In this document: positions 33,027-40,838 of the stretch, one piece after another
Position numbering within the stretch: position 1 is the first letter of the stretch
Layout: the number at the start of each line of letters is the position of its first letter
From: Actinomycetes bacterium
GTDB taxonomy: Bacteria > Actinomycetota > Actinomycetes > Nanopelagicales > Nanopelagicaceae
Assembly (NCBI GenBank): GCA_025355805.1
Contig: JANXYY010000006.1
Location: 1-43,621, forward strand
Reading direction: 5' to 3'
Length of the DNA stretch: 43,621 nt
Notes under the pieces: model-generated
Told to the model about the DNA's origin: nothing
Databases searched by the model: none
Seen by the model: only the letters and a program-made list of their open reading frames with translations
Position numbers and translations under genes: made by a program

Positions 33027-34546
33027 GTAGTCGGATCAGCGTTGCTAGCATCCTTGCCGAAAGCGCCAGACGCTACCCGGCTCACGACGCGCTTGTTCTT
33101 GGCGACGTTCGAATCTCATATTCCGTGGCGTGGGAACAGGCTCGTCGCTATGCAGCCGTTCTGCGAGATCGCGGGATCAATCCGGGAGATCGCGTCGCAA
33201 TTTTGATTCCAAACGTTCCGCAATTCGCATTCGCGTATTACGGCATCCTTGCCCTCGGTGCCTGCGTGGTACCGATCCACTCGTTACTGAAGAGTGAAGA
33301 GATCGCCTACGCGTTGAAGGACTCTGATGCCAAGATGTTGATTGCCGCGGCACCCCTGATTGGCGAAGGGCTCCCCGCAGCTCTGGAAGTTGGAGTCGAT
33401 ATTCTTTCGGTTCTCGATGGAGGACCAAGCGAGGTATTGCGCCTTGAAGCACTCGCAGCTGCCATATCACCGATCGAAACTTATTTGTCTCGCAAGCCAG
33501 AAGATGAAGCGGTAGTGCTTTACACCTCTGGCACCACAGGTAAACCCAAGGGTGCAGTGCTTACGCATAACAACATTCTTTGGAATGTGCAGACAATCGC
33601 ATTCGACACAATTGAACTCAAGCACGAAGATGTCTTGATCGGTGCACTTCCACTCTTCCATTCCTTCGGCCAGACCGTTGTTTTGAACGGCGGTTTTAGA
33701 GTCGGCGCCACCATTGCATTGGTGCCAAGGTTCGAAGCCGGTGCCGTCCTAGACCTATTGATGAAAGAGAAGGTAACGGTCTTCGTTGGGGTCCCAACCA
33801 TGTTCATCGGCTTGCTCGAAGCCGCTAAGTCAAATTCGATTCGACCACCCCTGCGAATTGCTGTGAGCGGGGGTTCGGCTTTGCCTGTAACGATCATCGA
33901 AAAAGTAAAAGACGTTTTCGAAATTGATATTTTTGAAGGGTATGGACTGTCAGAGACTTCGCCAGTGGCCACTTTTAATCAGGCGCGCTACGGACGTAAG
34001 CCCGGCACAGTGGGATGCGCAATTTGGGGTGTCGACGTAGAAATCGCGGACATCGAAGTCCTTGAGCGGATTGATTTCATGCCAACGGGAGAACGTGGTG
34101 AAATCGTCATCCGCGGGCACAATATATTCAGCGGATATTTAAACAGACCAGAAGCGACCGCCGAAGCGGTTATCGATGGTTGGTTCAGATCAGGTGATGT
34201 TGGAATTAAGGACGAAGATGGCTTCATCAGCATCGTCGATCGGACTAAGGACATGATCATTCGCGGCGGATTTAACGTATATCCGCGCGAGGTAGAAGAG
34301 GTCGTTAATCGATATCCTGGAGTTAAACAAGTCGCGGTCATCGGTATACCCGACGATGTTCATGGCGAAGAAATTGTTGCGGTGGTCGTTGCCGATGAGG
34401 GCGTAGACGCCGACGAAGTGCGTGAGTGGACTAAAGGCCACATCGGTAGTCACAAGTACCCACGTCGGATCGAATTTGTTGACGAGTTACCTTTAGGACC
34501 AAGTGGGAAAGTTTTGAAGCGAGTATTGGTGGAGCGATTCTCCTAG
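33023..34546 (+). CDS. Long-chain acyl-CoA synthetase-like AMP-forming ligase
   Basis: A 507-residue member of the adenylate-forming family. ATP-binding VLYTSGTTGKPKGAVLTH, the YGLSETSP motif, the hinge block DRTKDMIIRGGFNVYPREVEE and the C-terminal catalytic lysine in SGKVLKR are all intact. It activates a carboxylic acid, probably a fatty acid, to the CoA thioester. The start is TTG at 33023, overlapping the dehydrogenase stop as TTGA, with GAGGG eight bases before it. Its TAG lies in a CTAG shared with the opposing amidotransferase gene. Confidence 0.9.
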   Translation: MSSRISVASILAESARRYPAHDALVLGDVRISYSVAWEQARRYAAVLRDRGINPGDRVAILIPNVPQFAFAYYGILALGACVVPIHSLLKSEEIAYALKDSDAKMLIAAAPLIGEGLPAALEVGVDILSVLDGGPSEVLRLEALAAAISPIETYLSRKPEDEAVVLYTSGTTGKPKGAVLTHNNILWNVQTIAFDTIELKHEDVLIGALPLFHSFGQTVVLNGGFRVGATIALVPRFEAGAVLDLLMKEKVTVFVGVPTMFIGLLEAAKSNSIRPPLRIAVSGGSALPVTIIEKVKDVFEIDIFEGYGLSETSPVATFNQARYGRKPGTVGCAIWGVDVEIADIEVLERIDFMPTGERGEIVIRGHNIFSGYLNRPEATAEAVIDGWFRSGDVGIKDEDGFISIVDRTKDMIIRGGFNVYPREVEEVVNRYPGVKQVAVIGIPDDVHGEEIVAVVVADEGVDADEVREWTKGHIGSHKYPRRIEFVDELPLGPSGKVLKRVLVERFS

Positions 34547-35304
34547 AGGGTTGCTAGATCGATCACTTCGCCCTTTCCGGTTGCCACCTCGACTACCAGA
34601 AGTGATCCGCTGGGTAACTTAATCCCGTTTTTATCGCTGACGCCAGATGACCAGGCTGTTGTAATGCCACCGGCATCTGTCCAATTTAAGTCATAGTAAT
34701 CCCGGTCAGTTCCAGCGGGACGACGTTCTTCGCGATGTTGGCTCAGTACATAAAGGTGCGAGCCAGTTAGTGCAAGGGAGTTGATTGAAGAATAGTTGAA
34801 TGGTTCGACATTTCGGACCGTCTTGGCGAAAGCGGTCACTAAATCACCGCCAGAATGGCGTGCCTGCGTGATCAGCGCTGCAAAGAAGCGCTCAGAGTCG
34901 GTATCTCCTTCGAGTTCCGCGAGCAGGTCTTCATCAATTAGTTCATCAAGTTTGGGCCCTCGGGGGATGCCCCCATTGTGTGCGAAGGCAATTGCACCGT
35001 CAGGTCCTTCTTTGAGAAATGGGTGCGTATTGGGGATACAAACCTGCATCGCCTCTGTAGCCCAGCGTAAGTGAACGATTGCCGCACGACTTCCTACTGT
35101 TGTTGCCGAAGTACGGAAAGTCCCACTTTCAAATGCCGGCAATTCATCCCGTATGAGTCGAACAGAACCATCATCTTCTTGCCAGGCGATACCCCAACCG
35201 TCGCGATGCAATTCACTCAATTTGACGAGGTTATCGCGGTCGGTTCCAAGAGCTTCGTCGAGAGTTAGTGCGGCGGGTGCTGACCAAGCAAAGAGACGAC
35301 ACAT
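34543..35304 (-). CDS. Class II glutamine amidotransferase (EgtC-like)
   Basis: The 253-residue protein begins MCRLFAWSAP, so Cys2 becomes the N-terminal nucleophile after methionine removal. VHLRWAT and FAHNGG are the glutamine-binding blocks of class II amidotransferases. Related stand-alone proteins include EgtC of ergothioneine synthesis, but no other egt gene is here, so substrate is unknown. An upstream in-frame start at 35346 would hide Cys2 and is rejected. TAAGAT at 35312-35317 suggests a leaderless transcript. It shares CTAG stop bases with the acyl-CoA ligase gene. Confidence 0.9.
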   Translation of the reverse strand: MCRLFAWSAPAALTLDEALGTDRDNLVKLSELHRDGWGIAWQEDDGSVRLIRDELPAFESGTFRTSATTVGSRAAIVHLRWATEAMQVCIPNTHPFLKEGPDGAIAFAHNGGIPRGPKLDELIDEDLLAELEGDTDSERFFAALITQARHSGGDLVTAFAKTVRNVEPFNYSSINSLALTGSHLYVLSQHREERRPAGTDRDYYDLNWTDAGGITTAWSSGVSDKNGIKLPSGSLLVVEVATGKGEVIDLATL

Positions 35305-35311
35305 GTCCTCT

Positions 35312-35317
35312 ATCTTA
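35312..35317 (-). promoter_or_regulatory. Putative -10 box (TAAGAT) for a leaderless start
   Basis: On the minus strand TAAGAT ends seven bases before the ATG at 35304 of the amidotransferase gene. It is five bases from the opposing -10-like box of deoD. Confidence 0.5.
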
Positions 35318-35322
35318 GGCGC

Positions 35323-35328
35323 TAACCT
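35323..35328 (+). promoter_or_regulatory. Putative -10 box (TAACCT) for a leaderless start
   Basis: TAACCT ends six bases before the ATG at 35335 of deoD, within a divergent gap of only 30 bp. Confidence 0.5.
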
Positions 35329-35334
35329 CGGGGT

Positions 35335-36039
35335 ATGAGTCTTCACATAGGAGCTGAAAATGGCGAAATTGCTGATCGAGTTCTCCTTCCAGGGGATCCG
35401 CTCAGGGCCGAGTGGATCGCAAAGAAATTTCTGAAAGACCCAATCTGTTATTCACGAATCCGAAATATGTTTGGATTCACCGGCAGTTTCCGGGGTCAGC
35501 GGGTTTCAATCCAAGGCAGCGGCATGGGCGCTCCTTCCATCTCGCTCTACCTTCACGAACTCTTTGTTGATTACAACGTACAAATCGCGATCAGGGTGGG
35601 CACTTGCGGTGCAATCCAAGAATCGCTTCGACCGCGTGACTTGATTTTAGCTATAACTGCTTCAACTGACTCTGCCATCAATCGTCGGGCGCTCAACGGA
35701 TTAGACCTCGCGCCCAACGCCGATTTCGGCCTTCTATCTTGCGCGGTTACGGAAGCCAAGCAGCGCGGTTTAAGTCATGTCGTTGGTGGTGTGGCGTCGA
35801 TGGATTTGTTTTATGACACCACCGATGCTCTTGACCGATTTAAAGAGTATGGAGTTCTTGGGCTTGAGATGGAGACGAGTGCTCTTTACTCCCTAGCCTT
35901 AAGGCACCGACGCCGGGCACTTTCGATTCTCACCGTTAGCGATCAGATTCTTACGGGCGAGAAATTATCGGCAGAGGACCGAGAAAATAGTTTGGCTGAC
36001 ATGGCGGAATTGGCGCTGATGACGGCGATCTCAGCCTAA
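35335..36039 (+). CDS. deoD: Purine nucleoside phosphorylase, DeoD type
   Basis: This 234-residue enzyme cleaves purine nucleosides with phosphate in the salvage pathway. The phosphate-binding LLPGDPLRAE (17-26), RVGTCGA (87-93), the ribose-contacting GLEMETSALY (176-185, Glu180) and the catalytic Asp203 in VSDQ are all present. Length matches the hexameric bacterial DeoD family. It is divergent from the amidotransferase gene and overlaps the PH-like gene at its 3' end by four bases (CTAA). Confidence 0.95.
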   Translation: MSLHIGAENGEIADRVLLPGDPLRAEWIAKKFLKDPICYSRIRNMFGFTGSFRGQRVSIQGSGMGAPSISLYLHELFVDYNVQIAIRVGTCGAIQESLRPRDLILAITASTDSAINRRALNGLDLAPNADFGLLSCAVTEAKQRGLSHVVGGVASMDLFYDTTDALDRFKEYGVLGLEMETSALYSLALRHRRRALSILTVSDQILTGEKLSAEDRENSLADMAELALMTAISA

Positions 36040-36392
36040 CTAGTTTGAATGTTTTTGTTCACCCGTCGCACAATTTTTTCGGATTCATCGCAAGACACAA
36101 TCAGTCGATCAAAGGTTTCATCGCGCAAATAGACCACAACGGCATTCCGGTTCTGGTAGATCGCGCAGAAATCTTTTTTCTTCTTTGCCCTCAGCGTGCC
36201 CAACCTAATAAAACGGCGAATTCCAAGTCCGGGTGCAGGGATCCCACGCAGGATTCGCCATGGCTTCTCTGCAATTTCTGCCTTTATGACGTGGCTGAAA
36301 GGAACCCGAATATCCGCGTGAATTGCACCGAGTTGTTCCCATCCGCTCAAACTTAGATGAAGACCCTCCCGACTTATCAAGAGCCTTGCCAT
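36036..36392 (-). CDS. Small protein, possibly a bacterial PH-like domain
   Basis: A 118-residue soluble protein of unknown function. It alternates short beta-strand-like segments (LHLSLSGWEQLGAI, VPFSHVIKAEI, AVVVYL) with a glycine/proline stretch (RGIPAPGLGI) and a basic run KKKKD near 74-78, and ends in a helix (SEKIVRRVNKNI). This pattern resembles small actinobacterial PH-like proteins, but no catalytic motif is visible. Its ATG lies 16 bases inside the end of the MFS transporter gene, so it is probably translated with it. Confidence 0.7.
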   Translation of the reverse strand: MARLLISREGLHLSLSGWEQLGAIHADIRVPFSHVIKAEIAEKPWRILRGIPAPGLGIRRFIRLGTLRAKKKKDFCAIYQNRNAVVVYLRDETFDRLIVSCDESEKIVRRVNKNIQTS

Positions 36393-37663
36393 TCGTGCTC
36401 ACCAACTTTTCGGCTGTAGCGGGCGATTTGTACGATTCCGATTGCCCAGATCGGAAATTGAACTGCGAAAGCGAGTTTAAATGCATTGAGCGAGTAACTG
36501 CCTTGTAATTGCAAAACTACACCCACCCCGAACATTGCAACCAATGCCGCGAGAAAGCCAGCTCCGTTTATGAAACCATCTGCGGTTCCAATTCGTTCAA
36601 TGGGTATCCAGCGCCTGGCATGGGCAAAGCCAATGAGTGAGCCAGGACCACCGGCAGAGAGCGTGATTAGGAGGATGACGATAAGTGTTGTAGGAATTCG
36701 ACCAGGCCAAAATAGTGTTAAGGACCAGGCCAGGGCCTGAGCAGCCGTAATTGAATACGTCATCTTTGTTAAGTGCATAGGGTGGCGAGAAGTCAGATAC
36801 GCCAGCGTCAGGCCGCCGAGAGCGCCAAAGATTACGATGATTGTTAAGAACATAGAAGCCGCGTATTTCGTGTATCCCTCTGCCTTAACAAGAAACGGAA
36901 CTCCCCAAATTAAGGTAAAAACGCTAGCGGAGAACGGGGTTGTCCAGTGCGACCAGAAGCCAAGCCGCATCGCTGGATGACTCCAGACCGCACGGAGATT
37001 TTCGCTGATTGATTTTTTGGTGGGCCACGAAAGATGCACATTTTTCCCCGGCGATTCGCGCAGAAATAGCAGCGTGATTGCCGCACTGCTCAAGGAGACA
37101 ATGGCCAGTGAATTAAAGGCAGTGTTCCAACCGCGCAAATGCAAGAGCGCGGCGAAGGGGATTGCGCTCAGAATTTGGCCAAACCAGCCGAGAAGACCCG
37201 TGATCTGCGTCATCAACGGAACCCGTCGAGCGGGAAACCATGAAGTTGTAAGGCGAAGGACGGATATAAAACTCATGGCATCACCGAGACCGACGATCGC
37301 GCGTCCGAGAATAGCTGGGACGGCAGAGTGTGAGGTGGCTAGGAGGAGTTGACCAAGAGCCATCAAGATCGCGCCACCCGTGATCATGCGCCTCGGACCG
37401 AAATGATCTATCGCAAGACCAACCGGAAGTTGGGCGAAGGCGTAGACCAAAAGTTGAAGGACGGTGAACAAACTGAGCACCGTTGGCCCGATGTGGAAGC
37501 GATGAGTCGCCTCGATCCCAGCGACCCCAAACGAGGTTCGATTCGTGACGGCACAGATGTAGGCGAAAGCGCCGAGAGCCCAATAAGTGGTTGGCGCGAA
37601 GCGATTCCAATTCCGCGGGTTCCCACGGTGGCCAGTGGTTAGACTGGCATTGGTAGAAATCAC
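36377..37663 (-). CDS. MFS transporter, substrate unknown
   Basis: A 428-residue major facilitator with about 12 helices. The helix 2-3 loop has the family motif GLAIDHFGPRRMITGG, and a related but weaker copy follows helix 8 (AYLTSRHPMHLTK). It resembles the NarK/oxalate-formate-like sugar or anion porters only loosely. The GTG at 37663 is preceded at six bases by TAGGCT on the minus strand, which supports a leaderless start; the GGGAGG in between is too close to serve as a ribosome binding site. It is divergent from the ferric-reductase-like gene over 82 bp. Confidence 0.87.
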   Translation of the reverse strand: MISTNASLTTGHRGNPRNWNRFAPTTYWALGAFAYICAVTNRTSFGVAGIEATHRFHIGPTVLSLFTVLQLLVYAFAQLPVGLAIDHFGPRRMITGGAILMALGQLLLATSHSAVPAILGRAIVGLGDAMSFISVLRLTTSWFPARRVPLMTQITGLLGWFGQILSAIPFAALLHLRGWNTAFNSLAIVSLSSAAITLLFLRESPGKNVHLSWPTKKSISENLRAVWSHPAMRLGFWSHWTTPFSASVFTLIWGVPFLVKAEGYTKYAASMFLTIIVIFGALGGLTLAYLTSRHPMHLTKMTYSITAAQALAWSLTLFWPGRIPTTLIVILLITLSAGGPGSLIGFAHARRWIPIERIGTADGFINGAGFLAALVAMFGVGVVLQLQGSYSLNAFKLAFAVQFPIWAIGIVQIARYSRKVGEHEWQGS

Positions 37664-37669
37664 CCTCCC

Positions 37670-37675
37670 AGCCTA
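37670..37675 (-). promoter_or_regulatory. Putative -10 box (TAGGCT) for a leaderless start
   Basis: On the minus strand TAGGCT ends six bases before the GTG at 37663. The same hexamer at the same distance precedes the PAP2 gene. Confidence 0.5.
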
Positions 37676-37733
37676 GGTCAGGACCCTAAAGCGGCATGGA
37701 GAGCGATCTCAGTTAACTCTCAGGGAAGACAGG

Positions 37734-37739
37734 CAGGCT
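37734..37739 (+). promoter_or_regulatory. Weak -10-like box (CAGGCT) before the ferric-reductase-like gene
   Basis: CAGGCT, one base off TANNNT, ends six bases before the ATG at 37746. No ribosome binding site is seen. Confidence 0.35.
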
Positions 37740-37745
37740 CACGCT

Positions 37746-39092
37746 ATGTCCGCAGGCCACCGCACTCAGCGACGTCTGCAGCGGGGCGGGGATTACTCCG
37801 CCTTGGCTGTTGGCCTTGGGCTTGGCATCACGATTGCAATTCAAATTTCAACAACCACCAGCCACGATTTAAAATCCACGGCTAGCCTCATCACCAGCGC
37901 GAGTCGACTAGCGGCACTTAGCGGCACTTATTTCGCCCTCGTCGGGTTGTTGATGGTCGCTCGAATTCCATGGGTGGAAGGCTCGGTCGGCCATGATCGC
38001 CTTGTTACTTGGCATCGAAAACTTGGTCCTTGGTCGCTTTACCTCATCGGCTTGCACGTTGTACTGGTTGTTCTCGGGTATTCGATGAACGACAAACGTT
38101 TCTATCCACGGGAACTTTGGATTTTGATCACCACTTATCCCTGGATGTTGCCCGCAACCGCCGGCTTCGTTCTGTTGGTCATGGCTGGCGTTACTTCTTA
38201 TAAGAAGGCACGCGCACATATGAGTTACGAATCATGGTGGGTGATTCATCTTTACACTTACCTAGCAGTTGCGCTCTCTTTCATGCACCAAATCCTTACG
38301 GGCGTGATGTTTTTCGGGCATCCATTGAATAAGGCTTGGTGGATTGGCCTGTACACGTTCGTAGGCGCATCGATGGTTGCTTGGCGGATTTTCCTTCCAC
38401 TTTTTCGGTCAATTCGCCATCAACTTGTAGTTGATCGCGTTGTCGTCGAGGGTCCAGGTGTCGTCAGCATTCACATCAAAGGTCGCAAACTAGACAAAAT
38501 CGGAGCACAAGGTGGCCAGTTTTTTGGTTGGCGTTTCTTAACCCGAAACTTCTGGTATCAATCTCACCCCTACTCACTGTCCGCTGCTCCTCACGACAAA
38601 CTGATGCGCATAACCGTTAAAGATCTTGGTGATCATTCTCGATCATTAGCCAATCTGAAGCGAGGAACTCGAGTTTTGGCGGAAGGCCCGTACGGAATTT
38701 TCACGGCTAATCGAGCGGTTAACAAAAATGTTTTACTAGTAGGTGGTGGAGTTGGTATCACTCCGTTAAGGGCGCTATTAGAAGAAGTTCCGCCTGGCAG
38801 TTCCGTCGATGTAATTTATCGAGCTGCAAAGGTTGAAGATTTGGTACTGAAGAAGGAACTCGATTACTTAGCGGAGCAAACCGGCGCTCGGATTCACTAC
38901 ATGGTGGGTCCTCGTGATCAGTTCCCATTAACTCCAAATCACTTAGTGAAAATTATTCCGAATGTGGCCAAGTGCGATGTGTTCGTCTGCGGCCCTGAGG
39001 CTCTCGTTCACCGTATTCGACACTCCGTTGAAGCACTTGGAGTGCCAAGTAGCAGATTCCACGACGAAGCATTTGCTTTCCACTCGATCTAG
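37746..39092 (+). CDS. Ferric-reductase-like transmembrane flavocytochrome
   Basis: The 448-residue protein joins a six-helix ferric-reductase membrane domain to a cytoplasmic ferredoxin-reductase module. His90, His104, His168 and His181 are placed to bind two haems across the membrane. HPYSLS (274-279) binds FAD, GGGVGITP (333-340) binds NAD(P)H, and VFVCGPEAL lies near the C-terminus. It should carry electrons from cytoplasmic NAD(P)H outward. The next two genes encode an exported FMN-binding protein and its flavinyltransferase, so that protein is the probable acceptor rather than iron itself. Confidence 0.92.
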   Translation: MSAGHRTQRRLQRGGDYSALAVGLGLGITIAIQISTTTSHDLKSTASLITSASRLAALSGTYFALVGLLMVARIPWVEGSVGHDRLVTWHRKLGPWSLYLIGLHVVLVVLGYSMNDKRFYPRELWILITTYPWMLPATAGFVLLVMAGVTSYKKARAHMSYESWWVIHLYTYLAVALSFMHQILTGVMFFGHPLNKAWWIGLYTFVGASMVAWRIFLPLFRSIRHQLVVDRVVVEGPGVVSIHIKGRKLDKIGAQGGQFFGWRFLTRNFWYQSHPYSLSAAPHDKLMRITVKDLGDHSRSLANLKRGTRVLAEGPYGIFTANRAVNKNVLLVGGGVGITPLRALLEEVPPGSSVDVIYRAAKVEDLVLKKELDYLAEQTGARIHYMVGPRDQFPLTPNHLVKIIPNVAKCDVFVCGPEALVHRIRHSVEALGVPSSRFHDEAFAFHSI

Positions 39093-39106
39093 TCAGGAGT
39101 AGAGAA

Positions 39107-39574
39107 ATGAAGCGCGCCTTACTCATTGGTGGCGGCACCCTCGCTGGTGTTGCTGCCGTGCTCTCATACTCACCAATAAATTTTGGAAATTCGTCGCAAC
39201 CTCCGCTTACGGCCCCAAGTTTGGGCAGCGGAAATCCTGTTGCGACGACTCCTCCGACACAATTGCCAGGGAACACGGCAACTCCAACGGCGAGTAAGAC
39301 TGCGATGGGGAGCAGTTACTCCGCGTGTGGCTATGGAAATGTCCAAGTTCAGATCACGGTCGCGAACGGGGTCGTCACAAAAGTTGGCGCCATTTCTCTG
39401 CCAAATGCTGATCCGAGGTCGCAAGATATTAATCGCCAGGCAAAACCGTGGCTCGTGCAACAGACGTTGGCCGCAAAAAACAAGGCAGGCATTGCCGGTG
39501 TCGGGGGCGCAACCTGTACGTCGGGCGCGTGGGCTCGTTCGCTGCAATCTGCATTAACTGCCGCTGGAATCTAA
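39107..39574 (+). CDS. Exported FMN-binding domain protein
   Basis: A 155-residue protein with an N-terminal membrane anchor or signal segment (4-20), a Pro/Thr-rich linker (about 31-67) and an FMN_bind domain (70-153). The flavinylation motif, usually SGATxTS, reads GGATCTS with the acceptor Thr136. Cys74 and Cys137 could form a disulfide outside the cell, Cys137 standing where a tyrosine is common. It probably takes electrons from the flavocytochrome upstream. Its TAA overlaps the ATG of apbE (TAATG). Confidence 0.88.
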   Translation: MKRALLIGGGTLAGVAAVLSYSPINFGNSSQPPLTAPSLGSGNPVATTPPTQLPGNTATPTASKTAMGSSYSACGYGNVQVQITVANGVVTKVGAISLPNADPRSQDINRQAKPWLVQQTLAAKNKAGIAGVGGATCTSGAWARSLQSALTAAGI

Positions 39575-40329
39575 TGTTTCGGTTGGTTCACCCGGAAGAA
39601 GTCTGGGGCACCGTGGTGGTGATTGATTTACGTTCTGCAATACATAGTGAACTCGTTCTCGAGTCGGTGCGCGATGAAATCGTCGTCTACCTGCATGAGG
39701 TAGATCGGCTCTTTTCAACATATAAACCAGAGAGCGAAATCAGCGCGCTTCGCACGGGCCAGTTAGCGATACGCGATGCCTCGCTTGTTGTTCAAGAGAT
39801 CTGGCGACTCTGTATGGAGGCTCGGGAGTACACCGGAGGGGCCTTCGATGCCTGGGCTGCGCGGGGTGGTTTTGATCCAAGTGGCTATGTGAAGGGGTGG
39901 GCCGCCGATCGAAGCCTGGATTTGGCCCGCAAAGCTGGCATTGAACATGTGCAGATCAACGCTGGCGGCGATCTCTCATTGCTTGGTGGTTCGGCACAAA
40001 ATGAGCCGTGGAAGATCGGCATTCGCCATCCGGATGATGAGCAGGCGATCGCTCAAGTCGTCACCATTAACGATGGCGCAATCGCAACGAGTGGTACGTA
40101 TGAGCGCGGTGCTCATATCATCGATCCAGCTACCGATTTGCCTGCGCTCGGTGCCCGGTCAGCAACCGTTGTGGGTCCTGATGGAGGCGTCGCAGATGCG
40201 CTCGCGACTGCGCTCGTTGTCGCCGGTCGAGACGGTGCCCACTGGTTCGTCGAGTTGAGCGATTATTCTGCGTGGGTCGTTGATCGCCACGGTGACCAAA
40301 CCTGGGCCATTGGTCCCGCCTTTAGTTAG
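39574..40329 (+). CDS. apbE: FAD:protein FMN transferase (ApbE)
   Basis: This 251-residue enzyme transfers FMN from FAD to a threonine of target proteins. FSTYKPESEIS (47-57), GGAFDAWA (88-95), DPSGYVKGWA (101-110) and NAGGDL (129-134) are family signatures, and AIATSGTYERG holds metal/FAD-site residues. No lipoprotein signal is present at this start, so it may act in the cytoplasm or use an undetected export path. The frame opens at 39448, but the ATG at 39574 overlaps the stop of its likely substrate gene and fits the family. Confidence 0.93.
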   Translation: MFRLVHPEEVWGTVVVIDLRSAIHSELVLESVRDEIVVYLHEVDRLFSTYKPESEISALRTGQLAIRDASLVVQEIWRLCMEAREYTGGAFDAWAARGGFDPSGYVKGWAADRSLDLARKAGIEHVQINAGGDLSLLGGSAQNEPWKIGIRHPDDEQAIAQVVTINDGAIATSGTYERGAHIIDPATDLPALGARSATVVGPDGGVADALATALVVAGRDGAHWFVELSDYSAWVVDRHGDQTWAIGPAFS

Positions 40330-40343
40330 TTGACTTGGTAAGG

Positions 40344-40349
40344 CAAGAT
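40344..40349 (+). promoter_or_regulatory. Weak -10-like box (CAAGAT) before the UPF0303 gene
   Basis: CAAGAT, one base off TANNNT, ends six bases before the GTG at 40356. Confidence 0.35.
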
Positions 40350-40355
40350 GAGTGA

Positions 40356-40835
40356 GTGACCACGGAAAATCTAAAAAGCGCAGAGCTTCTTGCCGACGAG
40401 TTGCTCACAACTCTGAACCAGTTGTCTAACGACGACGCCATCGACCTTGGGCTGCTGACTCTAAAATTTGCCCGGGAGCGGCAACTGCCGATCGCATTCG
40501 AGGTCCACCGATCAGGAAGAATTTTGTTCCGAGCGGCCCTGGCTGGATCGACCCCGGATAACGAACGCTGGTTGGCGGGCAAAGCGCGGGTGGTGGCGAA
40601 CTTTCATCATTCAACTTTGTATGAGCGAGTAAGACACGAAGAGAACGGTAGTGATTTTTACACCGCCACCGGGTTATCCGCTGAGTTGTTCGCGGCACAT
40701 GGTGGAGGAGTTCCACTTGCGATTCGAGGAACCGGGGTAATTGGCGCGCTCATCGTAAGCGGTTTACCCCAAGTAGAGGACCATGCGTTTGCAATCGAAA
40801 TGGTATCCAGATACCTCGCGGGCGAGAGGGCTTAG
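40356..40835 (+). CDS. UPF0303/HbpS-like heme-binding domain protein
   Basis: A 159-residue single-domain protein of the UPF0303 (DUF336-like) group. Helical N-terminus, then IAFEVHRSGRILFRAALAGS, WLAGKARVVANFHHSTL and GGGVPLAIRGTGVIGALIVSGL are family blocks. Some relatives bind or degrade heme (HbpS, GlcG), but this is not shown for this group as a whole. It begins 26 bp after apbE and ends three bases before the kinase gene, so it may be read through from either side. Confidence 0.85.
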   Translation: MTTENLKSAELLADELLTTLNQLSNDDAIDLGLLTLKFARERQLPIAFEVHRSGRILFRAALAGSTPDNERWLAGKARVVANFHHSTLYERVRHEENGSDFYTATGLSAELFAAHGGGVPLAIRGTGVIGALIVSGLPQVEDHAFAIEMVSRYLAGERA

Positions 40836-40838
40836 CAA

